Positions 14,601-24,181 of a stretch of 64,000 bases of DNA are shown piece by piece. Numbering within the stretch: position 1 is the first letter of the stretch; each line of letters starts with the position of its first letter. The DNA comes from Taenia hydatigena (lineage: Eukaryota > Platyhelminthes > Cestoda > Cyclophyllidea > Taeniidae). A model generated the notes under the pieces. The model ran no database searches, had not been told where the DNA came from, and was given only the letters and a program-made list of their open reading frames with translations. Where the stretch lies: positions 4,839,543 through 4,903,542 of the forward strand of contig JADWOT020000006.1 of NCBI GenBank assembly GCA_036345935.2. Direction: 5' to 3'. Made by a program: the position numbers and the translations under genes.

Positions 14601-17491
14601 TTTTCTCCTTCTCTTCGTCGTCTTCTTCCTGATCCCATTTCCCAAACGCGTTGACAACTCTTCTTTGATTTGAATATGGATAGGCTTGGTAAATGCATCA
14701 GTGAAAAAGGTATTTAAATAAGCTATTTAATCGCAAGGGCTGTTTGGTTCAGCGGCACCAACTTGTTGTCATTAGCCTCAATGCGCAATTGTGACAGGGC
14801 GCGAAAAGAGTGCGAGAACGGGCGCAGTGAACCGTTTTTACTAAACTTGTCATGTGAGTGGGTGGTTGGGTGAACTGCCTGCCTCACAAGAAAGCGACGT
14901 TAACCGTGCTGGCCAGACCGAACAGTGGGCTGCCTTATGAGGAAGTCAACCTACCCGACGCAAGAGGAGTTATGTATGGACGGAGATGACTAGTATGCAG
15001 TTATGCAGGTGTGTGTGTCCATTCGTAAATTATTCGTAACTCGGGACGGCTCGACTGGTTACGAATTTGGTGTGAGGAAGGTGGATAGCAAGACATCAAT
15101 GGGTTCAACAAGAATAGAAAGCTTAAAAAGGAGAAGGGCATAGGAATGTTGAACCAGTTGCTAGTAAAAGAGTCGTCGACTAGTTTAGGCCTCAGTTTCT
15201 GCTTTGAGAGGTGCTTTCACTTTTGCTCTTCTCTCTATTAGCGAACACAACGCCTCTTCAATACATACTTTCGAGTTGGATTCTATGGCTCTCTGTTTGG
15301 TGACCAGAATGGCAAGGAGTTTATCTACAAGGAGGCTCCACTGACCAAGCTGGCCGAAATTACCACCCGTCTGCAGGAGTTTTACTCTCATCAATTTGGC
15401 GGCAAACCGGTTGAGATAATTAAGAGCTCCAGTCAAGTTGCTGTGTCAGACCGCGATGAGACCACTGTAAATTTGAAATTCCACTTCGCTTTTAAAATGT
15501 TTCTTTGCGGTGCTTATAGCTTTCTGATGGGACTATTTAGGCCTACCTGCAGATAACATACGTAGAACCCTACTTTGAAGAATTCGAGCTTCGAAAACGA
15601 AGACTTGAGTATGAAAGGAACTATGGAATCAGTAAGTTTATGGGGATCTTATATCCTTGCAATGGAAGCTAAATGCATCCATGTCCTGGTGATTATTTCA
15701 TTGGTCACTTCTGCACCGATCAGGCGAATTGCCTACCCCTTCCATCAAAGCTATTGGTTGGTCATCTTAACTTAAGAACGCTTCGTGATGGTAACGCCAT
15801 TCACAAAGGCAGGCCCTGCGCACGGCGGCATTTCAGAGCAGTTCAAGAGGAAGGTGGTTCTGACGACGTCACGATGCTTTCCTTACATGAGCCTGCGACT
15901 CCCGATAATTGATCACGAGGAGTTAGTTCTTTCACCCATAGAAGTCGCTATTGAAGATGTCGCAAATCGAAATCAACAGCTAGCGTTGGCGATTCACGCG
16001 GAACCACCAGATGCTAAATTCCTTCAAATGGTCCTCCAGGTAAGCTGTGAATCAAACTGACTTATGATCTTAGATATTAAGCCTGTCAAGCTACTTATGG
16101 CGCATCAGTAGTACTGATTTTTCCTAAAAAGTTGAAGCAATCCTATGTAGAATGAAGCAAATTCACAAAATTGGGTATAAAAACAAAAAATAGTTCCTGA
16201 ATTTTCTTGACCTTACTGACCTAATCAAAACATTTAGGCCCTGATGGCTGATTTTTTTAGACTCTGGTGTCAACTTCGGAAACTAATCACAATATCACCT
16301 CAAAATATTGCTTCTTGCACAAAATATTTTTGCTTACATTACTTGCTACTTTATGCAACCAAATATGGTTTTATTGCTACTTAATGCATCAAAATAAGAG
16401 TTAGTCATGAACAAGACGCGGCTACATAAAAGTTTAACCTCAGATCACTCGTTAACATGAAAGGGTTTGGTTCTTCAGGTGCCACTCTGTCAATTCCAGA
16501 GGGGGCTGATTCGGCTGTGACAGCCGATGGGGTTAATTTTCAAATAAAGTAAACAAGTTGGTTCCGTAGCCTCTAAGGCAGCGGCTTAAAACAGTGGGGT
16601 AGTTATCAGTGAGGTCATTGTTTATCTTGAACCGATTATTTAAAATAAGGCATGATCACAGAGGGAATTATAGAGAGTAATCAGCGACTATGCGATCCAA
16701 CGGCGTAGCTTTGAATGTGGCTTATGAAACATGAGGTTAGCTGGTTGTGCGTGGTGAGAGAATTTGCGACTCTCGGATGATATGACACTATTTTAGGGTT
16801 GTGTGAGCACAACCGTGAATCAGGGGCCCCTGGAGGTCGCTGTTGCCTTCTTGAATAAGCAGAACTCCTCTTCTTCGCCAGCTTCCAAAGAAAACACCGT
16901 CATCATGGCAGCAGAATCGAACGACGAACAGAGGAATGATCTTCGACTTTGTCTGAAGGAGTTCCTGCGCAAGTAAGTTAACTACTTTAATTGTGGTTCA
17001 CATTCACAGACATTTTCTCCATGAATGAGATTCAAACATGTGTTGAATCCGTTGGAAACTATTATCCATTGACTTGGAGCAATCATGCCCATTTTTCGGT
17101 CCTATCATTACTTCAATTCACAAATACAAAGCAGAAACGGTAGGTAATGAAGAATCCTTGTTAATGGAAAGTCTCTCGTGTTTCGAGTATTCACTCCCGA
17201 GCTTTCACCTCCACCTAAGATGGATGGACGTTTTATCATTGTCAATAGCATTTTTGATCGCTACACAGCCATGCATCCGGTTACATATATTATGGAAGCT
17301 GTCGAGAGGCGTGCTATTATGACTTTATGTCTGTTAGATCTCAAGAGGCAGTGCGAATGAATCGACAACTGATTGGTCAAGACCAGGAGGAGTATCAGCG
17401 CGAACTTGAACGCAACTTTGTTCAAATTAAACTGCAAATGGAGCCGTTTTTAAAACCTCCAAAGTCCTACCAGGATCTGATAACTGCATGA
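3..17491 (+). CDS. DOCK7: DOCK6/7/8-type guanine-nucleotide exchange factor (5' partial)
   Basis: Dedicator-of-cytokinesis proteins load GTP on Rac/Cdc42 at membranes and drive actin remodelling. Exons by eye: 3-181, 895-1141, 1297-1329, 1577-1769, 1920-2221, 2307-2650, 4820-4940, 5193-5263, 5562-5697, 5895-6017, 6088-6287, 6427-6701, 7112-7200, 7285-7392, 7586-7834, 7956-8281, 8454-8784, 8848-9189, 9395-9440, 10648-10809, 10874-11032, 11129-11247, 11428-11580, 12618-13094, 13442-13624, 13845-14279, 15242-15466, 15541-15631, 15777-16039, 16797-16972, 17338-17491. All introns are GT-AG and every phase joins, giving 2,103 codons and a TGA. Vertebrate DOCK6-8 are about 2,050-2,140 residues, so one to a few hundred N-terminal residues should lie upstream. 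Residue numbers below count from nucleotide 3. DHR-1 and DHR-2 are both recognisable, and the DHR-2 wording (TPIEVAIED-like and TVNQGPLEVA motifs) points to DOCK6/7/8; which of the three cannot be told in an invertebrate that probably has one. Confidence 0.93.
182..894 (+). other. DOCK intron 1
   Basis: Starts GTAAGT and ends with an AAG acceptor at 892-894. Exon 1 leaves two bases of a codon and exon 2 supplies one, so the phase agrees. A 128-codon open frame runs across 379-765 but shows no DOCK similarity and does not fit the splice phases. I see nothing else in it. Confidence 0.6.
2930..3745 (+). repeat. Dispersed repeat copy A (DOCK intron 6)
   Basis: Diverged copy of a family with seven recognisable members in the window. 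It shares the ordered internal blocks (a CAGTCATTTAATAAAGGACG-like segment near 3,210, ATGGTTCACGGCCACGACTG near 3,376, a GCGGAAGGTG...TTTCAACCCTCC block near 3,450) and a clear right-hand terminal unit at about 3,590-3,745 containing TTGCCGACGTACAGGAGGGC and GGCTATGCCACCCAGCGGAA. The left terminal unit is too degenerate to define. It accounts for much of the unusual size of intron 6 (2,169 bp). Confidence 0.75.
3746..4819 (+). other. Rest of DOCK intron 6
   Basis: No coding or repeat signal I can name. At 4321-4333 the string TCTAGTGGTTAGC looks like the A-box half of a tRNA-Glu-type gene, but no B box or cloverleaf follows at the right distance, so it is at most a tRNA-derived fragment. The intron ends with a good acceptor at 4818-4819. 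Confidence 0.5.
4820..6287 (+). CDS. DOCK7: DOCK DHR-1 (C2-like) domain exons 7-11
   Basis: Exons 4820-4940, 5193-5263, 5562-5697, 5895-6017 and 6088-6287 encode residues about 433-649. The domain opens with RNLLYIYPWSVTF, almost the family consensus, followed by a strand ending GRHAIP, then SPEFTDEIKVILP and HHLLFTFVHVEF, which are the classic DHR-1 core strands. Exon 10 starts WFPVLINGKILSG, matching the family W-x-P-L-L-x-x-G turn, and exon 11 carries FHLRVVPVSSLYQDD (family VSSIHTQD). In characterised DOCK proteins DHR-1 binds phosphoinositides and brings the exchange factor to the plasma membrane. I could not judge the lipid-contacting residues in this divergent copy. Confidence 0.93.
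6427..13624 (+). CDS. DOCK7: DOCK helical middle region, exons 12-25
   Basis: Fourteen exons encode residues about 650-1,656, the alpha-helical (armadillo-like) spine between the two DHR domains. Anchors include KLHEELLQCLIDQ...LWFFLELL (exon 14), AFFLQDLLTC (exon 15), ALTTLWYLMKS and LYIPLLDTA (exon 17), LLLLETLWILHYANQQVLLQWL (split over exon 18) and FPQYFLDEA (exon 23). Exon 13 is in frame only if exon 12 ends at 6701. The exon 20/21 junction is the least certain: using donor GTGTAAG at 10810 with the acceptor at 10873 keeps the frame and gives TSDVTGEESDN, whereas the better-looking donor two bases downstream needs a weak acceptor near 10893. Exons 19 (46 nt) and 13 rest on frame and splice signals more than on homology. 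Introns 19 and 23 carry repeats B and C. Confidence 0.87.
9510..10505 (+). repeat. Dispersed repeat copy B with both terminal units (DOCK intron 19)
   Basis: The most complete copy. The left terminal unit (about 9,510-9,680) has TTGCCGAAGTACAGAAGAGC, GCCGTCCAGCGAAAGC and CAGTGCCCGCTAAAC. The right unit (about 10,385-10,505) has TCTGAAGGCGAAA, GAGAGGCTACTGACATGG, GGAGGCTATGCTGTTCAG and TTAAGTGCCC. The two are in direct orientation about 0.85 kb apart. Between them are the family's internal blocks and a CATTTAATAAAGGACG motif. Copy B is closest to copy D: a stretch around 9,804-9,835 is nearly identical to 17,899-17,930. No long open frame is present. Confidence 0.8.
11835..12455 (+). repeat. 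Dispersed repeat copy C (DOCK intron 23, right end lost)
   Basis: Begins with a TTTCCTGAGGTCAAA-like left edge and a terminal unit (AGCCGGCGCACAGGAGGACAG, CATGCTGCCGAGCGAAAGCA in pieces), then internal blocks AATTTGCATGCAACTGAGAAG, AAAGCAGAGTTAATTAATGA and TTCAGCGCTACCCAGCTATG. The match fades near 12,455, before the region that leads to the right terminal unit in other copies. Same orientation as the host gene. The 128-codon open frame over part of it reflects the repeat, not a gene. Confidence 0.72.
13845..17491 (+). CDS. DOCK7: DOCK DHR-2 (GEF catalytic) domain exons 26-31
   Basis: Exons 13845-14279, 15242-15466, 15541-15631, 15777-16039, 16797-16972 and 17338-17491 encode residues about 1,657-2,103. 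Exon 26 starts lobe A (AEAAQALLHTLA...). Exon 27 has RLFNTYFRVGFYG and EAPLTKLAEIT, exon 28 has ITYVEPYFEEFEL, exon 29 has MVTPFTKAGPAHGG, EQFKRKVVLTTSRCFPY and SPIEVAIEDV, and exon 30 has STTVNQGPLEVA, the loop holding the valine nucleotide sensor that expels Mg-GDP in DOCK GEFs. These conserved blocks suggest an active exchange factor. After the loop lies a Ser-rich insert, then LRLCLKEFLRK and RQLIGQDQEEYQRELERNF, the family's C-terminal helix. The protein ends soon after, in PKSYQDLITA. DOCK6/7/8 act on Rac and Cdc42; specificity here is inferred from family only. Confidence 0.95.
14280..15241 (+). other. DOCK intron 26
   Basis: A 962-bp GT-AG intron between DHR-2 exons. It contains GT-rich and pyrimidine-rich patches but no block of the repeat family and no exon-like frame that fits phase 0 on both sides. 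Confidence 0.55.
16040..16796 (+). other. DOCK intron 29
   Basis: A 757-bp AT-rich intron with consensus GTAAGC donor and TTTTAG acceptor. It separates the exon ending FLQMVLQ from the exon carrying the nucleotide-sensor loop. Nothing else is recognisable. Confidence 0.55.
16973..17337 (+). other. DOCK intron 30
   Basis: A 365-bp intron, donor GTAAGT, acceptor CTGTTAG. Open frames inside it (17,074-17,360) are not DOCK-like. Joining 16972 to 17338 restores FLRKSQEAVRMNRQLIG, which matches the family. Confidence 0.7.
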
Positions 17492-17674
17492 TCTATCCAC
17501 AATTTTTACCAGCATTTAAATATACTGATTTTGTAGTAATTTGACTGCTTATTATAATTGTTCCATTGGATTAGATCGTCATTATTTGTTTGTAGTTGGA
17601 AGCTAGGTAATCTCAATGGGTTCCGAAGGGACAATTGTATGTGATCTTAGGTGCCAAAATACGTGTAGCACTTA
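17492..17674 (+). other. Probable DOCK 3' UTR
   Basis: AT-rich sequence between the TGA and repeat copy D. No AATAAA or ATTAAA is present; AATATA at 17,519-17,524 is the only weak poly(A)-signal variant. The transcript may therefore end here weakly or run into copy D. Confidence 0.4.
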
Positions 17675-18640
17675 AAGACTTTCTTCAAAATGGGAAAATC
17701 ATAATACCAGGCCAAAATTGTGGTTGCCGGCAAAAAGAAAAGCTGGGAAGGGCTGCAGAGACGGCACGAAGACAATACCGTCCAGAGAAAGCACAATCGG
17801 CGAGGCCTTCATCTTCGATGCTACGATTGGTCAACCTCCTGTGTCGATCATCACAACGTAGTCGATGCTTTGTAAACCACAACGGCCACGAGCCGGCTGC
17901 GCCAGACATTGAATTTTCATGCAGCTGAGGAGAAGCCTGATGCTGGGGCTCTCATGCAAATTGCATTAAATCTGTAAATTCGTCATTTTTTTGAGATGTA
18001 ATGGAGGGAAGAGAAATGGACTGGACACCACGTACATTCATCGGCAGTTGTAAAAACACGAGTCTCAAAACAAAGCCATTTAATAGAGGACGCTATCCAA
18101 AGCGATTTCGCGGTAGTAAGGTTTCGCGTCTGTTCCTCCACACCACTTTGTTCTCGATTCAGTGCTGCCTGGCTACATCTACCTATCAAGGTTTTACTAG
18201 AGAAGTGAAGAATGTGTCTTGTTTTCGCTTAATTGTCATCGTCATACGGGTGTCGTAGACAGTTTTGCGACGAGCCTTTCCAGATGGTTCATGGTCACAA
18301 CTAGTGTCGTTTGCATCAGTTATTCGTAGCATTCCTGTAGAAAAAGGGACTGGAGTAGCTGCGGAAGGTGGGTGTTATTTCCGACCCTCCTGAGAGGGAG
18401 TGTCGCAAATACGCCTATCTACAACATATCTATTTCTTTCACCATGTTAAGGTTTAGCATTCAGTAGCAGAAATCAGAGTAGTTGTTCTCCAGACTAGAG
18501 CTCGTTCTCCGCTGCCACCGATATTGTCCTCCTAGATTCCTCTGAAGGCGAAAGAAAGTGTGAAAATAGGGCAGATTATGTATCACCGACGTACCGAGGA
18601 GCTGAGAGGCTACTGGCGTGGCTCACCTAAGTAACCATGA
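17675..18640 (+). repeat. Dispersed repeat copy D (just 3' of DOCK)
   Basis: Begins about 184 bp after the DOCK stop. The left terminal unit has TTGCCGGCAAAAAG, GCACGAAGACAATACCGTCC and GGCGAGGCCTTCAT. The right unit (about 18,535-18,640) has CTCTGAAGGCGAAAGAAAG, CACCGACGTACCGAGGAGC and TGAGAGGCTACTGGC. Internal blocks follow the same order as in B, including ACCATGTTAAGGTTTAGCAT near 18,440. Closely related to copy B, so these two are probably the youngest of the set. Confidence 0.8.
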
Positions 18641-20529
18641 AATCAAGTAAAGCGTTAGACAGCCAAAGTATTTCACATCCTTATCGTTTTATAGCTACAA
18701 GGTAGATAATATTTAATAGATGCCGCAGTTTCAATACCTACAACTATATTTACTGATGCAGTTCGCCCATCATATCCGTAACTCCGACATCTAAGGCCCT
18801 TAGTGGATTACATGGAGTATTCACTACACCAAACCCTGCAACATTTCCATTTAACATGAAGTAAATCCGCTGATTGGATACTCGTTTATGTTGCTCCATT
18901 AAGACCTCTTTTTGAGGCGTCAATGATCACCACATCTGATATCGCCATGTTCGTGGTTAGGGCAACGCGCGAATTCCCTTGTAACCGAAGGTACTTATGC
19001 AGTGCAGGCCTGGACCCTATGGAACTTCCAACCAGATAGCCAAATGGCAAGATCTTTGAGGTGTTTTTATTGGACGACGCGGTGAGCAAATAGAAAGGAG
19101 TGGAGTGATTGTGAGGCTAACGGGTACCATAACCCGGTAAGTAATAATGGTGAATTCCGATATAATCCTACGCTTTACCTCGAAACAGCCAATTCGCACC
19201 GTCTTTATGGTGGAGGTATTGAAGAAAAAGTGGGATATATCTCCCTTTAGGAAGGAATCTAACCCTTGTTCAACTCATTTCAGGTCGTCGTTTAAGTTGA
19301 AAACTCGTAATACTTTAGGATAAAATGTTTATTAACCAAAACAATGGTGATACGGGCAACCAACTCATGGCCAATAAGGTGTATCTACTGACTCTGGAAA
19401 TAAGTACTATGTGCTTCCCAATAAGTTTATTAATTACCTTTTTAAATACATCCATCCAGTGGATGATTTTTTGAGGTCTTGGCGTTTTGTAATGGAAACG
19501 AACGTGATTTCTTTCAACCTTAATGCGCACAACCTTCTAAAATAACCCAATAGGATTGTTACCATCATGATCACCCATTCAAGGGACGTAGGATTGCAGC
19601 ACTGGATGTAATTCTGCACACAGGGTTTGTAGTGGAGAGTTTTTCGTGTTTGCGAAATTCCACCATTTTGCTTTTCATTTTCACAAGTGCCAACTGCAAG
19701 AACTACGCAATTTAGCCTACACAACCACAGAATTCCGAGGGAGTGGATCAACACTTGAACGCCACATAAAATCTACTTTCTTTTTGCAAAACACGAAACC
19801 TCATTTCCTTAACCAAATGTACCATGATAGCAATGCAACTTATTTAACAAAAACCGCCTATGTCCGTACTGAAAGGTACCCAAACGTCTCTGTGGAGAGA
19901 AAGTGCACAGTTCATTTGGTTCTAGTGTAGGCCGGAGTAAATCAGTAAAACCAACTTTGTTTTTGTAATAGGTTATTCCAGCTTTCATACTGCAGCATAA
20001 AATTCCAGTAAAAATGCTTGATACGCTGGAATCGGCCTAGTGTTTCTCTCCTCCACCTCAGGATGCCATAGCATTGAAACAAGTTGATGGGACAAACGAG
20101 GGCATTCTTTATCGGGTAATGATAATAAAGGAGTACAGATGTCACAGCCGCTGGTATTCAGCTTACTTATTTCCCTCTTTATGGCCTAATGACATCTAAT
20201 CCGTGGGGAAATTCGCCTCTCCCGGCCGCCTATCGCTTAACCATCTACAACTTCGATATCCCAGCATTGGGTTCAGCATCGTTTTCAATAGGCGGCCCTA
20301 ATATTTGAATGCTTATATAAACTCCTAATTACTATCATTCCGTCTTCAACGCACGATTTGGTACAACTGCTCACTTACCAAAAAAATAACAAAATAGACA
20401 TGTCACACATGTGTGTTGCTGTTCAACTTTTTGCTTTTTTAGGACAAATAACGATTGACGTAAATCGTCTTGTCGGATATGCGAAATTCAATGTAATTGG
20501 ATATACATCATAAAATAATAAGGAAAACT

Positions 20530-20544
20530 GTCACATATTGTGAC
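20530..20544. repeat. Palindrome GTCACA-TAT-TGTGAC
   Basis: Perfect 6-bp arms around a 3-base spacer. First of five copies of this motif in the window. Could be a dimeric protein-binding site or a small hairpin. Confidence 0.6.
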
Positions 20545-22246
20545 TCTGGTAAAAAATATTTAACCAAGACGCTTTTGCAAGCTGTACTGTTAAGAGAAGA
20601 TGGTTCGCACGTACTTCCATACAACTTGTCAATTCCGGGATAAAGCTGACGAGTTCAACAGCACTCGAAAACTTTAAGTCCAGAGCACTCATGTTACACA
20701 CACAGTCACACGCACATGCACACACACTTCACCATTCCACTTGTATCAAATTCTGCTCGGGTGGCTTAGACTCTCCACTTAGAAAGAGCGAGAGATGGTC
20801 CATCGTGAGAGCGCCACAAGACATCTGCCTGGCGCTCACACCTTTGAGTATGGCCCTCCGATGACTGTGCTGTATTCTCTTTCATTCGTGTCACACACAC
20901 ACACGTACGCATAGGCACGCACCCCTCACATGCCTTCAATTTGTCATCTGGCCTCTTCCGGGGGTCACTTCCTGCTCGCTCGCTTACTCCCTGTACATCA
21001 ATCGCAAACTTGAATCTCAAATCGGTTGTTGTTTCCACGACTAAGTAAAAGGAGGCTGGAAATAAAAACAGTTGGTGCTTAACATTCTACCTTAACCACA
21101 CCTCGAAACCTTCTGAAACGAAAAACATCCCAAGACGGCCTCTGCATTACCTGCACCTCCAACTTGGGCTCACTTATTGGTACTGCGAATAACCTGAATA
21201 ACTGTGTTAGATTCACTCCTCTTACGAAGAGATATGTCTCCTCTCTAACATTGTCTCGTGACAGGTGGTGCATCAATCAGACGTCTAGGAAAAGGTTCTG
21301 AATTAACCGATTCGATTGTGGAGTGGGCAGTTGGCTTCGGAGTAGAAATAGACTTATTACAGCTGAGGCCGTCGCTGGCAGACGCTGCTTGTTAAGCGTA
21401 ATCATTTGCATCAGTCTTAATGTCTTGGCACTGCGCTGTGTTTGGCGTCTTCTCTTTGTGGGGGCAGCCATTCGCGAGTTTCCAGAAAATTACACTTTTT
21501 CCCGGACCCAGTCCTACAGTCGCGATATTGTTTAGGTTTGAGGAATTTCCTTTGCGTCGGTTGTCCATAAGAGGGCAGTTTCAACCCACTACCATCTGCA
21601 GTGCCGTCACTGTAGAGGTCGAAGTTCTGGTTTAATTTGACTTTCGGCTTTCAATGAAGGTGTCAATGTCGATTGAGAGCTTGATTAAATTAAATTAAAA
21701 GAAGATTATGACTATGCAAAAACTAAGCTTTAATTTAAACTATTTTTCTAACGATTTGATCCCAGCCTCGACTTCCACTTCGAAAGTGACAAGTGAAGGA
21801 TTTCGCTGGAAGTGGGGATCTCATTAATTTGATTTGACATTCTTAAGTAAGCTGAAAGAAAATGGCATTTTTGGTAAAAATATCCACAAAATTATAATTT
21901 CAAACGGTCAGAAAACGCCTTGAATGAATCACGGATCGGGTTGCCTTCTCTCGACCTCGCAATTACTCTCCTGTTTTCCGAGGTGTATGAGACGCTTTTG
22001 GGCACTGCATTAGCAGCTTGCGATATCTGGAAGATCTAATGGAAGCAGCTCATACCAACTTGTACATTTGCGTCTATTTGGACGTCATCTTAATTGTCGT
22101 GAAAAGGTATGTGCAGTAGGAGTAAGTGATACTGATTCCTATCTGCAAGCAAGGACTAAAAGACCGAACTGAAGGCAACAATCGGGGCAAAGGCGGGGTG
22201 GAGTGAGAGGAGGTGCAGAGGGAAGAGGGTGAGAAGGTGGGCGAGT

Positions 22247-22282
22247 GGGTGGGTGGGTGGGTGGGTGGGTGGGTGGGTGGGT
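22247..22282 (+). repeat. (GGGT)9 tract, G-quadruplex candidate
   Basis: Nine uninterrupted GGGT units, preceded by a G/A-rich 60 bp. Four or more GGG runs with 1-nt loops is the most stable class of intramolecular G-quadruplex motif. No gene lies nearby. Confidence 0.9.
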
Positions 22283-24165
22283 GAGGAAGAGGCAGTTAGG
22301 GCGATTTTCTCGCGAAACATGACAAACGGTCTCACACTCCATAGCCCTCTAATCAGTGATGATTGCTGTATTCTCTGTCCGCAGTAATTAGAGACCTGCT
22401 GCCCCACTAGCACTGACCTCTTCCCTCGTCCTCGTAATTCCAGTGAATACCGAGTTTACTGCGTCTCCAGGTGTAAACAAATACATTTTTTAAGGGACTA
22501 ACTCATCGAACTACTACAATGTTTTTATTAAGTGGGTGCCAAATTAAACATCGCAATTTCAAAGGTTAAAAGCGGATTCTTTTCGCTACCTCAAAAGGAG
22601 GCGCCTCGTGTCAGTCTCGAAGAGAAATAAAAGTTTTAATTCTCTGGTTCTTAAAAGCTCAAAACTGCATGATTATTTGCTCTCAACTAATAAACTGAGA
22701 TATGAGCAGAGAGGAATTAGTACATTTGTTTTATCCTTCATTCTCACTCGAAAGCTTCTCAATAGGGGATGCCCCATGGCCAATAGGATTTAAAGCATCA
22801 TTTTGAGTATAGATGGTTGAAATTAATCTACTTAATCAAAGTATTTATAATTAATTGACCATTTGACAATTTTCTGCTAAATTATAACCGCAATCGTCAA
22901 ATCTGTCAGTCTTTTTAGTCACCAGAGCATCATTGGCCAACAGCCTTCACGGATTCTGGACGATGCTCCTTAGTTATGCGCAAAATGGGGGATTAAAGGT
23001 AAATGAGTCGGGCACTAGTTCTGTTGCGGATAAAGTTAGCGGCAAATGTGACTTGTTTCAGTAACCTCTTGTTGGGGCTCGATATTTGCGGTCCTGGTGA
23101 ACGCAATTTATTTCTTGAAATAGATGGGAAAACGTAAAATCCGCGAAAAATTATTTTACTTGTCGGTCAGGCTAAATAGACAATGGATTTCCACCTTGTC
23201 TGCTTCACGAATTGAGTTTGCCCCATTTTAATGATAAAGTAGAAGCTAGCTTCTTGTAGAATCCCTTGTTTAGTATCCGGAGGAGGCAATGAAGTGCGTG
23301 GTTGTAGGACGTACCATTCACATGTGGTTGCACTCTCTAGCTTAAAGTTAGTGACGAATCACTCAAACCCGCTAATGCCTCGGATTTAAGGTCGTTTTTT
23401 CTTCAGAAGGACTATTTGCTTTTTGCAAGTAAGAGGTTGGAGAGCTGAAGGGTCTAGAAGTCGCGTGTTGAAAAGATGAACCCTCCACAAAGTTTCAATT
23501 CATGAGTAACGAAAGAGCACATCCACGCTTTTATAACCTTGGAAGGGATGAGGCACGTACCAATGAATTATAAAAAACCTCAACAGACTATCAGTTTGCC
23601 GCTCCTCACTTCCGCATTATTTTGAACGGTGTCATTTGCTTTAAGTTGTTTCTAGACGTACTTTCGATTAAAAATTTCTCAAAGAACTTCAACCTACCCT
23701 TGATCGATCTTCAAGGACCCACTTTCTACCTACATCCAAAAATTATAATGGAACGCATCACTTCAGCTCTGGAAGACTTCGTAACCCCGTGTATTGTACA
23801 CCCCAGGCAGACTTTCCGGCTTGCTGAGAGCCTAGCAATAGGTACGAATAGGGTCAGTGCCATACCTTATCCATGATAGAATTTTCAATTCAAAATCGGA
23901 TAGACGATGAGGATATTCCATGCGCATATGTGTTCTCTTTATTCTACTCATAAGTCTTAAGTGATTGTAACTTTTTCTTACTAAACTGATCTAAAATTTG
24001 GGCAATTCAAGTAAATGAAGGTGTGTATATTTTGAAAACACCAAAATACCGCTCTCCTCAGGTCGGAAACAGTTCACATCCTTTTACTATTGCTCCCTCA
24101 TCCGGTCCACTTGCAGCGTGATTTAATCTAATCAATCGCCACAAATAATTAAATAAATACTCCAC

Positions 24166-24181
24166 GTCACACATTTGTGAC
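24166..24181. repeat. Palindrome GTCACA-CATT-TGTGAC
   Basis: Perfect 6-bp arms with a 4-base spacer, directly after an AT-rich run. Flanks do not resemble those of the other copies. Confidence 0.6.

Noticed and set aside
19315..20160. Cluster of minus-strand frames, considered as a reverse-transcriptase or GIY-YIG relic
   Set aside because: None of the catalytic motifs (such as YADD or GIY-YIG) can be read in any frame.
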